DNA of 8,494 nucleotides from Chlorobiota bacterium (GTDB taxonomy: Bacteria; Bacteroidota; Bacteroidia; Bacteroidales; JAADGE01): positions 1-8,494 of the forward strand of contig JAUVIG010000149.1 of NCBI GenBank assembly GCA_030592825.1, written 5' to 3'. Numbering within the stretch: the first letter of the stretch is position 1; each line of letters begins with the position of its first letter. Below the pieces are notes generated by a model. That model worked only from the letters and a program-made list of their open reading frames with translations. It did not search any database and was not told where the DNA came from. The position numbers and the translations under genes were made by a program. Shown here piece after piece: positions 1 through 6,255 of the stretch.

Positions 1-668
1 TGTGCATTTCAGAAAATATATTGAAAATAAAAAAGGAAATACCGCAAAATATTAAATTAATTGCTGTTTCTAAAACAAAGCCAAATGAGGATATTTTGGA
101 AGCCTATAATTCGGGACATAAGCTTTTCGGTGAAAACAAAGTTCAGGATATTGTAAAGAAATATGAAGATTTACCAAAAGATATCGAATGGCATTTTATA
201 GGTCATCTTCAAAGAAATAAGGTCAAGTTTATTGTGCCTTTCGTAAGATTAATTCATGCTGTTGACAGTTTAAAACTTCTCAAAAAGATTAATGATGAAG
301 CTGCAAAAAATAAACGAACTGTTAATTGTCTTATGCAAATACACATTGCCCGTGAATCAAGTAAGTTCGGCCTTAATATTAATGAGTTAAGAGAAATATT
401 AAGTTCAGAAGAGTATTCTTCAATGGAAAATATTGAGATTGAAGGTTTAATGGGAATGGCAACTTATACTGATAACAAAGAAATTATTAAAAATGAATTT
501 GATTTTTTGAGTAAGTGCTTCAAGGAGATTAAAAATATTTTTTTCAGTAATACAGATAATTTTAAAGAAATATCAATGGGTATGTCTGATGATTATGATA
601 TTGCTGTTGAATCCGGTTCTACGATGATAAGAGTAGGAAGTATTATTTTTGGTGAGAGAAACTATTGA
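1..668 (+). CDS. yggS: YggS/PLPBP family pyridoxal-phosphate homeostasis protein (5' end cut by about one base)
   Basis: Cytosolic PLP-binding protein of the YggS/PROSC family. Members bind PLP on a lysine and buffer free PLP and amino/keto-acid pools; no catalytic reaction is established. Family landmarks are in order: the AVSKTKP strand with the PLP lysine (first K of SKTKP, about residue 25 of the full protein), GENKVQD, WHFIGHLQRNK, the ESSKFGL segment, GLMGMATY, and the phosphate-binding end SMGMSDDYDIAVESGST followed by IRVGSIIFGER. The first in-frame internal start is TTG at 21, but the frame stays open to the left edge and reads CISENILKIKKEIP, which matches the usual YggS N-terminus. 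The first two bases (tg) would complete an ATG if the preceding base is A. I therefore infer a protein of about 222 residues missing one base here. It converges on the anti-sigma gene with only 9 bp between stop codons and no visible terminator hairpin. The family call is very secure; the exact start is inferred. Confidence 0.95.
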   Translation, partial: CISENILKIKKEIPQNIKLIAVSKTKPNEDILEAYNSGHKLFGENKVQDIVKKYEDLPKDIEWHFIGHLQRNKVKFIVPFVRLIHAVDSLKLLKKINDEAAKNKRTVNCLMQIHIARESSKFGLNINELREILSSEEYSSMENIEIEGLMGMATYTDNKEIIKNEFDFLSKCFKEIKNIFFSNTDNFKEISMGMSDDYDIAVESGSTMIRVGSIIFGERNY

Positions 669-677
669 ATGGAATTA

Positions 678-1868
678 TTAATTAAGTTGTTTCAAAACAT
701 CAGATGCTTTATTCTTATGTTTTCCGTTTCGTGATACAATTTTTTGCAGTAAACCAATTGCTTCTTTATTCCTCCCTAATTTTATTAAAGTTTGTGTTTT
801 ATACCATTCGGCATCTTCAAGATATTTAATATTGCCGGAAGAAATAACTTTATCAAAATTTTTCAAAGCATTATTGTAGTTTTTAGTATAAAATGAAGAT
901 ACCCCATATTTATAAATAATTTCAGAATCATTTGATTTATATCTTAAGTATTTTTCAAATCCGTCTGATGCTTCATTATAAACCTTTTCATCATATGAAA
1001 ATATTGCACTGTTTCGAATACTTTTGTACTTAATTGCGTCTTCTTTTTTTGTTCTGTTATTTTCATCAGGAATATGTCTTGTTGAAAATCCGGTAAAACT
1101 GTCATTTTTTTCTTCTTTTGCAGCCTCTCCGTCTTCTTCACTTGTAGTAGTAACGAGTTCATTATTAAGTTCAGAATTAATTTTTTTGTTTTTTGAAATA
1201 TCAGTTTTAATCATAGGAATATTTTCTTCGACTTCGGCTTCTTCTTCTTTTAAAATTCTGTCTGATATATCATCATCTGCTATAGTTTCAGTATTTTTAT
1301 CCAATTCACCGGAGATAATTTCATCAATACTATTTTTTCCGGATTGCTCAACAACAACTGTGCTGAAATTATCTTCATCAACCGATGAACCGGCGATATT
1401 ATGTGTTACAGATTCAGCATTTATAACTTCTTTATCAGTCATATCAGCACTTTTTTCAGGTAATTCCAAATTTTCAATCTTTTGCATATCAGCTAATGAT
1501 TCAGAATTGCTCTTCATAAAATAGTTAACTGTAAAACCGGCACTAATAAGTAATAAAACTGAAGCCGCTACAGCAAATATTCGTTTTATATTATAAGTTT
1601 TTGCTGTTTTTTTTATTTCTTTTTTAACAAATTGTTTGAGGTATGTATCAATATCTGAATTTACGGAATGAATGATTGCTGATAAGCTTTCAGGATTTTT
1701 CATATTTGATAAACCTTCAAGTTCATCATTACACATTTCACAATCAGCAATATGCATTTCTATCCTTCTTTTTTCAGTATTTGATAATTTACCTAATAAA
1801 TATTCAAGCATCTCATTATTAGTGAGACATGAACTTTTGCTGAATATTTTATTTATATCGGATTTCAT
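678..1868 (-). CDS. Zinc-finger transmembrane anti-sigma factor with TPR-like C-terminal domain
   Basis: Probable anti-sigma factor that holds the sigma factor encoded just upstream at the inner membrane until a signal arrives. The cytoplasmic N-terminus has a zf-HC2/ZAS-type pattern: C14, then H39-x3-C43-x2-C46 (HIADCEMC), where C14 could be the fourth zinc ligand. One membrane segment follows at about residues 97-118 (IFAVAASVLLLISAGFTV), giving N-in/C-out topology. Residues 120-275 are a low-complexity, acidic, Ser/Thr-rich linker, likely disordered in the periplasm. Residues about 289-395 contain helical repeats resembling two or three TPRs (YNNALKNFDKVIS; LGRNKEAIGLLQKIV), likely a protein-binding sensor module. 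It starts 23 bp after the sigma stop, so the two are almost certainly one operon. The ATG at 1868 has no clear Shine-Dalgarno site, as is usual in Bacteroidetes. Anti-sigma role: family inference plus context; the sensed signal is unknown. Confidence 0.85.
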   Translation of the reverse strand: MKSDINKIFSKSSCLTNNEMLEYLLGKLSNTEKRRIEMHIADCEMCNDELEGLSNMKNPESLSAIIHSVNSDIDTYLKQFVKKEIKKTAKTYNIKRIFAVAASVLLLISAGFTVNYFMKSNSESLADMQKIENLELPEKSADMTDKEVINAESVTHNIAGSSVDEDNFSTVVVEQSGKNSIDEIISGELDKNTETIADDDISDRILKEEEAEVEENIPMIKTDISKNKKINSELNNELVTTTSEEDGEAAKEEKNDSFTGFSTRHIPDENNRTKKEDAIKYKSIRNSAIFSYDEKVYNEASDGFEKYLRYKSNDSEIIYKYGVSSFYTKNYNNALKNFDKVISSGNIKYLEDAEWYKTQTLIKLGRNKEAIGLLQKIVSRNGKHKNKASDVLKQLN

Positions 1869-1891
1869 TTGTTTATGAGTTAGAACCCATT

Positions 1892-2521
1892 TTAAAGGAT
1901 AAAAATGATGAATAATATTATTGCAGAAATACCTGCTTTAGTTAAAATATTTTTTAAATTTCTTTTTCCGTTTTGTATATAACTTTTTACATTTTTTATT
2001 GAGTAACTTGTTAATTCAGCTGTCTCCTGATATGATTTTCCTTGCAAATAAAACAAATTAACACATTCTTTTTGTTCTTTATTTAGCTGATTTACTGCAT
2101 CTTGTACGGTTTCTATTTTGTTTTCCTCTGTTTCTTTTTCCTTAAGATGAGAATTCAAGTCAATTTCCATAAAATCTTCTGTATCTTTTTTGTATTCAAC
2201 TCTGTTTCTTAAATTTACTTGAGATTTTCTTAATTGCATCAAGCAATGGTTTCTGGTTACCATATATAGCCATGACTTAAAGTTATCAACATTATGATTC
2301 AAAAGATCCGAAAATAATTTCTCAAAGATTTGCATTACAGAATCTTTACTGCTCTCTTCATCTTTCAAATATTTCATTGAAATCAAGAAAACAAATTGAG
2401 TGTATCTTTTGTATAATTCTCCTATAATGTCTTTTCTTTCTTTATCTTTATATAAAGACACTAATTTTTTATCAGATATGTTACTGTATATGCTCAAAAT
2501 ATTTTTCAAGATCAGATACAA
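1892..2521 (-). CDS. ECF-type RNA polymerase sigma-70 factor with hydrophobic C-terminal tail
   Basis: Group 4 (ECF) sigma factor directing RNA polymerase to a dedicated promoter set. Counting from the TTG at 2521, sigma region 2 spans about residues 36-101 (ELYKRYTQFVFLISMKYLKDEE, then FKSWLYMVTRNHCLMQLRK). Region 4 spans about 144-193 (LNKEQKECVNLFYLQGKSYQETAEL, then SIKNVKSYIQNGKRNLK, the helix-turn-helix). A charged linker joins them. After region 4 the protein ends in an unusual hydrophobic stretch, ISAIILFIIFIL, too short for a standard membrane helix but possibly a membrane anchor or a contact for the membrane-bound anti-sigma. There is no ATG near the N-terminus. TTG codons at 2521, 2509 and 2497 are the candidates; 2497 gives MSIYSNISDKKLVSLY, the more typical ECF N-terminus, about 201 residues. 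A TAnnTTTG box overlapping the 2521 codon supports a downstream start. First gene of the sigma/anti-sigma operon. Confidence 0.92.
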   Translation of the reverse strand: MYLILKNILSIYSNISDKKLVSLYKDKERKDIIGELYKRYTQFVFLISMKYLKDEESSKDSVMQIFEKLFSDLLNHNVDNFKSWLYMVTRNHCLMQLRKSQVNLRNRVEYKKDTEDFMEIDLNSHLKEKETEENKIETVQDAVNQLNKEQKECVNLFYLQGKSYQETAELTSYSIKNVKSYIQNGKRNLKNILTKAGISAIILFIIFIL

Positions 2522-2526
2522 ATTTA
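2519..2526 (-). promoter_or_regulatory. Candidate Bacteroidetes -7 box for the sigma/anti-sigma operon
   Basis: The minus strand reads TAAATTTG here, an exact match to the Bacteroidetes -7 consensus TAnnTTTG. A TTTG lies upstream at 22 bp spacing rather than the usual 19-20, so the -33 element is imperfect. The TTG of the box is the same as the furthest-upstream TTG start codon of the sigma gene. If the box is real, transcription begins about 7 bases downstream and translation must start at 2509 or 2497. Confidence 0.35.
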
Positions 2527-2557
2527 AATATTTTTAACAAAAACCGAACAAATAAGT

Positions 2558-2565
2558 TAATTTTG
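2558..2565 (+). promoter_or_regulatory. Candidate Bacteroidetes -7 box for the UbiA-family gene
   Basis: TAATTTTG on the plus strand matches TAnnTTTG exactly and lies 40 bp before the prenyltransferase ATG, implying a leader of about 33 nt. No convincing TTTG is found 19-20 bp upstream. It sits in the 83-bp divergent gap shared with the sigma gene. Confidence 0.4.
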
Positions 2566-2604
2566 TAAAAAAAAACAACCAACTCTAAAGATCATTATTA
2601 AAAA

Positions 2605-3474
2605 ATGATTAAGAATTATTTATCTCTTGTAAAATTCAGCCATACAATTTTTGCTATGCCTTTTGCATTAATCGGTTTTTTTTTAGCTGTTAAAACTGCT
2701 GATAATGAGATTTTTGGCGGAAACGGAATTCAAATATTGATATTAGTTGTTTTAGATATGATATTTGCACGTAATGCCGCTATGGGTTTTAACAGATGGT
2801 TAGATCGGAAAATTGATGCAGAAAATCCGAGAACTGCTGTAAGAGAAATTCCTTCAGGTAAGATCAAATCAAAATATGCATTGGGTTTTGTGATTATTAA
2901 TGTCATTCTGTTTTTTATTACAACATATTTCATAAATAATTTAGTTTTTTATTTGGCACCTGTTGCTGTTGCTGTTGTTCTTGGCTATAGTTATACAAAA
3001 AGGTTTACATGGTTGTGTCATTTTATTCTTGGATTAGGATTATCATTAGCACCCGTAGGATCATACTTGGCTGTAACCGGTGAATTCTCCTTGCTTCCGG
3101 TATTATTTTCAGCAACTGTTTTATTTTGGACAGCAGGATTTGATATTATCTATGCTCTGCAAGATGAAGAATTCGATAAAGAAAAAAACTTAAAATCAAT
3201 ACCAAGACTATTAGGTAAACGCAGAGCATTATTATTATCTGCAGTTTTACATATATTAACTCTTGCAATTATTATATGGGCAGGAATAATAGGAGCAGAG
3301 TTTTTAGGAGTTTGGTATTGGGCAGGAGCATTTTTCTTTGGGTCTTCACTTATCTACCAGCATATTATTGTAAAACCAAATGATTTAAGCAGAGTGAATT
3401 TGGCTTTCTTTACAGTTAATGGTATAGCAAGTATTGTTTTTGCCGGTTTTACAGTATTGAGTCTTTATATATAA
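2605..3474 (+). CDS. ubiA: UbiA-family 4-hydroxybenzoate-type polyprenyltransferase (probable menaquinone route, MqnP-like)
   Basis: Integral membrane aromatic prenyltransferase that attaches a polyprenyl chain to an aromatic acid in quinone synthesis. The first Asp-rich motif is NRWLDRKID (N63, D67, D71) followed by AENPRT, and the second is DIIYALQDEEFD (D180, D187, D191); both bind Mg-diphosphate of the prenyl donor. The conserved GYSYTKR loop lies at 127-133. The length of 289 residues and multiple hydrophobic segments (about 8-9) fit the family. The RNAAMGFNR...RTAVREIPSGKI stretch resembles the subgroup annotated as putative 4-hydroxybenzoate prenyltransferase, which includes MqnP of the futalosine menaquinone pathway. 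Since Bacteroidetes normally make menaquinone, I infer that role rather than ubiquinone, but substrate cannot be read from sequence. The ATG at 2605 is the natural start. Divergent from the sigma gene; single-gene transcription unit ending at the 3477-3601 palindrome. Confidence 0.92.
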   Translation: MIKNYLSLVKFSHTIFAMPFALIGFFLAVKTADNEIFGGNGIQILILVVLDMIFARNAAMGFNRWLDRKIDAENPRTAVREIPSGKIKSKYALGFVIINVILFFITTYFINNLVFYLAPVAVAVVLGYSYTKRFTWLCHFILGLGLSLAPVGSYLAVTGEFSLLPVLFSATVLFWTAGFDIIYALQDEEFDKEKNLKSIPRLLGKRRALLLSAVLHILTLAIIIWAGIIGAEFLGVWYWAGAFFFGSSLIYQHIIVKPNDLSRVNLAFFTVNGIASIVFAGFTVLSLYI

Positions 3475-3476
3475 TT

Positions 3477-3601
3477 AGTGTTTGTCCATAATGTCCGATT
3501 TCTTCGTTATCCTCATATTTATAATCAGTCATTTACAAAAGTAAACTCCTGATTATAAACATTTTGGATGCCTCGAACTCGAACATTCTAAATCAAACAC
3601 T
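3477..3601. repeat. 125-bp palindromic MITE-like element between convergent genes
   Basis: Nearly the whole 143-bp gap between the convergent UbiA and MscS genes is one imperfect palindrome. Terminal 8-bp arms are perfect: AGTGTTTG (3477-3484) and CAAACACT (3594-3601). Inside, AATGTCCGA (3490-3498) pairs with TCGAACATT (3579-3587) at 8 of 9 positions. The core pairs perfectly: 3518-3528 (TTTATAATCAG) with 3549-3559, then a 3x3 internal loop, then TTTAC/GTAAA (3532-3536/3541-3545) around an AAAA loop. No ORF of note is present. Such a structure fits a non-autonomous miniature inverted-repeat element or other mobile palindrome, and it may also act as a bidirectional terminator. No adjacent target-site duplication is evident. 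Confidence 0.75.
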
Positions 3602-3617
3602 GACTTTATACAGGCAA

Positions 3618-4343
3618 TTAGGAAGAGAACTTTTCTTTTAAATGATTTTCAATTTTGTAGTTGTAATCTTTACTCATTGAAAATATTGTAATTTCAAACA
3701 AAACAGATTTTTTAGTTTCTGAAACAGGATTAATTATTGGATCTTTTTTAACAGATGTCCAAGGTAAATTATAAACAGTTTGTTTAATTTTTTCAGATAT
3801 TCTTTCTGTACTTTCATTTTTTGAAACTGTTATGTTAAAGGTGTATGCAGTTATATCTTCTTTAGGCCTGCTTTTTTTTATGCTGTTTTCCAGAATTAAT
3901 GAATAAGGAATTTGAATAATTTCGGAATCATCCGATTCAATTTCAATTGCTCTGAATTTAAATCTATTTATTACACCGGAATATCCGGTAAAACTAATCG
4001 CATCACCAGTATTAAGGTCTGAATTTGTTTTTAGAATAATTCCTGCAATATAATCTTTTAATACCATTCTGCTTGCCCAAATTGCAATTACCGACATTGT
4101 TATAAATAAAGCTAATGCAAAATATTGATTATTTTCCAAAAAGTTCTTAAATGCAATGATTGTGAATAATATCCATAAAATAAACTCAATTAGCGGGAAA
4201 TACCGTTTTAATACCTTTAAAATTCTTTTATTTTTAAGGAAAAGAGGCAAAGCATATGTAACAGCTCTAAAGAAAACAAACAGGATAATTGCTGAAACTA
4301 TGAATTTGTATATTGACAGACTTGAGAATGAAAAATCAAACAT
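3618..4343 (-). CDS. Small MscS-family mechanosensitive channel-like protein
   Basis: Probable inner-membrane protein of the MscS superfamily, whose members release solutes on hypo-osmotic shock. Three hydrophobic segments occur at about residues 11-35, 49-66 and 73-94. They are followed by the beta domain characteristic of MscS: LNTGDAISFTGYSGVINRF, then RAIEIESDDSEIIQIPYSLIL (about 110-151), corresponding to the family's GD-x-I...G-x-V...T-x-I...IPN-x-x-(I/L) pattern. At 241 residues it is shorter than E. coli MscS (286), and the pore helix lacks the usual Gly/Ala-rich pattern (ITMSVIAIWASRMVLKDYIAGIIL), so gating properties may differ. Residues 165-241 correspond to the alpha/beta cytoplasmic domain. 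The ATG at 4343 has a 95-bp leader gap after aroE with its own candidate -7 box, so it is probably transcribed separately, though read-through from aroE is possible. Confidence 0.82.
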   Translation of the reverse strand: MFDFSFSSLSIYKFIVSAIILFVFFRAVTYALPLFLKNKRILKVLKRYFPLIEFILWILFTIIAFKNFLENNQYFALALFITMSVIAIWASRMVLKDYIAGIILKTNSDLNTGDAISFTGYSGVINRFKFRAIEIESDDSEIIQIPYSLILENSIKKSRPKEDITAYTFNITVSKNESTERISEKIKQTVYNLPWTSVKKDPIINPVSETKKSVLFEITIFSMSKDYNYKIENHLKEKFSS

Positions 4344-4420
4344 ATTGATATTTTGGTTCTATGTTATAATGCTAAAATATTTTCATTTTATTAGAGCATA
4401 AAATTACTGTAAACAAAAAT

Positions 4421-4428
4421 CAAATTTA
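4421..4428 (-). promoter_or_regulatory. Candidate Bacteroidetes -7 box for the MscS-like gene
   Basis: The minus strand reads TAAATTTG, matching TAnnTTTG, in the 95-bp gap between aroE and the MscS-like gene. It implies a leader of roughly 70 nt. No clear -33 TTTG at 19-20 bp spacing was found, so this is tentative. Confidence 0.35.
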
Positions 4429-4438
4429 ACAAATATTC

Positions 4439-5188
4439 TTATGAATTGAAAATTTCCCATGCTTTTTCGGCTTGAAAATGTAACATTTTAAGTCCGTTAA
4501 TTATAATTGCTCCTTTTTTTAGCCCTTCTTTGAGAAATAAGGTTTCGGCAGGATTATAGATTAAATCATAAAGTATATGATTTTCAGATATGTACTTATA
4601 CGGTATATCCGGTTTTGCATTAATTTTCGGAAATATTCCGAGAGGTGTTGCGTTTATAATCAATAAATTGTTCTGAATAATTTCTTTATTTAAATCATTA
4701 TAATTCAACATTAAATTATTACTGATATTTTTTCCGGTAACAAAAGTATAATTGATATTCAACTTTTTAAGTCCGAAAGCTACTGCTTTTGCAGCACCTC
4801 CTGTCCCGAGAATTAATGCTGATTTTATATTATTGTTAAGATATTCTTTAATTGATGAAACAAAACCGTAAATATCAGTATTATAACCTTTTAGAAATAA
4901 GGATTCGTTTATTTTATTGATTTTCACTACATTAACAGCACCAATTTCTTTGGCTTCTTCATCAATATCATCTAAATATTTTATAATATCTTCTTTATAG
5001 GGGGAAGTTACATTAATTCCTTTCAGTTTTTTTACTTTTGAAATTAAATCGGGAAACTTATTTATTGATTTAATTGGAAAGTTTGAGTATGAAACATCGG
5101 TTAAGTTTTCATTTTTGATTTTTTCAAGAAAAAATTTTCTCGAAAATGAATGGGTCAAAGGATATCCGATTAAGCCGTATTGTTTCAT
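4439..5188 (-). CDS. aroE: Shikimate dehydrogenase (NADP+)
   Basis: Cytosolic enzyme reducing 3-dehydroshikimate to shikimate with NADPH, the fourth step of the shikimate pathway to chorismate. Visible motifs: substrate-binding serines in LTHSFS (S14, S16); NVTSPYK with catalytic K65; GAVNVV; NTD with catalytic D105; the nucleotide-binding loop GTGGAAKA (128-135); NATPLG (179-184); YDLIYNP; and the C-terminal GLKMLHFQA with Q239. All expected catalytic residues are present. Its 249 residues match compact Bacteroidetes AroE proteins, slightly shorter than E. coli's 272. The NADP-binding region after the glycine loop has TGKNISNN rather than the classical NRT-x-x-(R/K), so cofactor specificity is not assured from sequence. 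Its ATG overlaps the popT stop (ATGA), indicating translational coupling in a popT-aroE operon. Confidence 0.97.
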   Translation of the reverse strand: MKQYGLIGYPLTHSFSRKFFLEKIKNENLTDVSYSNFPIKSINKFPDLISKVKKLKGINVTSPYKEDIIKYLDDIDEEAKEIGAVNVVKINKINESLFLKGYNTDIYGFVSSIKEYLNNNIKSALILGTGGAAKAVAFGLKKLNINYTFVTGKNISNNLMLNYNDLNKEIIQNNLLIINATPLGIFPKINAKPDIPYKYISENHILYDLIYNPAETLFLKEGLKKGAIIINGLKMLHFQAEKAWEIFNS

Positions 5189-6120
5189 TTAGCCGATACT
5201 TTTTTTTCAGCAAATCGTTCAATTGCCCAAACAGAAAGAACACCGATTAAAATAAATGCAACAGCTAATAACACATGCTTATCAATAACTTCAGGAAAAT
5301 ATCTTTCGTAGCTGCTGATGACAGGCTCTCCGTTATTTTTCATAACTATAACACCGTTATCTCCTATAATGTATTGTTCATTTTTCCATGGCCATAATAT
5401 AAATAAAGAGCCCAAAATGAAACCGGTTAAAGAAGCAATAGTTTCATTCTTATATTTTTTATATACCCATGAAAGAACATTAGAAAATGCAGGTAAACCT
5501 ATTATAATACCGATTGCAACCGGAAGAAGAACGTTAAAATTAAGTTCATTAACAGACTGAATCATAACAAGTTGATAATTTCCCATCAAAATCAGTATAA
5601 AAGACCCGGATAATCCGGGTAAAATCATACTAACGATAGCAACCATTCCGCATAATATCAAATAAAAGAAAGCATCATTTTCGGTTGCAGGATTCATAAA
5701 TGAAATCCAAACAGCTATTGCCGTACCTACAATAAATGACAAAATAACCGACAAGTTGTATTTATCAACTGTTTTCCCGACAAAATAAACGGATGCCAAG
5801 ATTAATCCGAAGAAATAAGCCCAAACATAAACAGGAAAATTATCAAACAGATAGCCTAATAGTCTTGCTAATGTAAATATGCTGACTAAAGCACCAAAAA
5901 ATACAATAAACAGAAATAACAGATCAGTATGTTTTGCAAATTCTTTAAATTTAAATTTTAACAGTAACTTAAAGGCTTTCAGATTAAAAGATTTCAAAGA
6001 ATCAATTAATCGTTCAAAAATACCGGTTATGAGTGCAATTGTGCCTCCTGAAACTCCCGGAATAACATTAGCTGCACCTATTCCGAATCCTTTAATAAAC
6101 CAAGAAAATTTCTCCTTCAT
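5185..6120 (-). CDS. popT: DUF368/PopT-family undecaprenyl-phosphate transporter
   Basis: Polytopic inner-membrane protein of the DUF368 family. Family members were identified as polyprenyl-phosphate translocases (PopT) that return undecaprenyl phosphate from the outer to the inner leaflet so the carrier can be reused for peptidoglycan and surface glycans. The family hallmark occurs twice, as expected for an inverted-repeat fold with re-entrant loops: NVIPGVSGGT at 19-27 and ILPGLSGSF at 166-174. About eight hydrophobic segments are visible (for example 66-90, 97-115, 123-142, 151-166, 197-216, 229-244, 283-300). Its 311 residues are typical. The ATG at 6120 follows MKEKFSWFIKGFGIGAANVIP, the standard family N-terminus. 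It is the first gene of an operon with aroE (4-bp ATGA overlap). The aroE link is probably organisational rather than biochemical. Confidence 0.93.
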   Translation of the reverse strand: MKEKFSWFIKGFGIGAANVIPGVSGGTIALITGIFERLIDSLKSFNLKAFKLLLKFKFKEFAKHTDLLFLFIVFFGALVSIFTLARLLGYLFDNFPVYVWAYFFGLILASVYFVGKTVDKYNLSVILSFIVGTAIAVWISFMNPATENDAFFYLILCGMVAIVSMILPGLSGSFILILMGNYQLVMIQSVNELNFNVLLPVAIGIIIGLPAFSNVLSWVYKKYKNETIASLTGFILGSLFILWPWKNEQYIIGDNGVIVMKNNGEPVISSYERYFPEVIDKHVLLAVAFILIGVLSVWAIERFAEKKVSAK

Positions 6121-6143
6121 CAGATCAAATATAAATTGAAATG

Positions 6144-6151
6144 CAAAAGTA
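6144..6151 (-). promoter_or_regulatory. Candidate Bacteroidetes -7 box for the popT-aroE operon
   Basis: The minus strand reads TACTTTTG, an exact TAnnTTTG match, ending 23 bp before the popT ATG and implying a short leader of about 17 nt. A second match, TATATTTG at 6126-6133, is too close to the start codon to give a normal leader. No good -33 element is seen at 19-20 bp. Confidence 0.4.
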
Positions 6152-6205
6152 AGAAAAACTAAATACTGACCTCATTGATTTTGAAAAAATATACATAAAA
6201 AAATA

Positions 6206-6235
6206 CAGTCCACAGTTTGCAGTCTTCAGTCCACA
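6206..6235. repeat. Degenerate 7-bp tandem repeat (CAGTnnn) x4
   Basis: Four consecutive heptamers are in exact register: CAGTCCA, CAGTTTG, CAGTCTT, CAGTCCA, followed by CA. CAGT is invariant and the last three bases vary. It lies in the 287-bp gap upstream of popT and outside any gene. Its composition differs from the surrounding AT-rich sequence, suggesting an intergenic heptad microsatellite. It carries no evident reading frame; function unknown. Confidence 0.6.
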
Positions 6236-6255
6236 ATATTCAGACATTGATGGTT

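Noticed and set aside
21..23. TTG at 21 as the true start of yggS
   Set aside because: The frame continues open to the window edge, with residues matching the family N-terminus and a probable ATG one base outside the window.
1024..1524. Open 166-codon frame on the plus strand opposite the anti-sigma gene
   Set aside because: It is the complement of the acidic, Ser/Thr-rich linker of the anti-sigma factor, giving a low-complexity Ser/Phe/Leu product with no family motif. The minus-strand frame has clear domains.
2591..2609. Small hairpin ATCATT/AATGAT covering the UbiA start codon, as a translational switch
   Set aside because: Only 6 AT-rich pairs; too weak and too likely by chance to claim regulation.
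3463..3610. CTTTATA copies (3463-3469 and 3604-3610) as a target-site duplication of the palindromic element
   Set aside because: The copies are not adjacent to the terminal arms on both sides (7 bp off on the left, 2 bp on the right) and are AT-rich; coincidence is likely.
4439..6120. Three-gene operon popT-aroE-mscS
   Set aside because: The 95-bp gap before the MscS-like gene and a -7-box candidate inside it make a separate transcript at least as likely; only popT-aroE is supported by overlap.
6126..6133. Minus-strand TATATTTG as the popT promoter
   Set aside because: It would start transcription at or after the popT ATG; the TACTTTTG at 6144-6151 is better placed.
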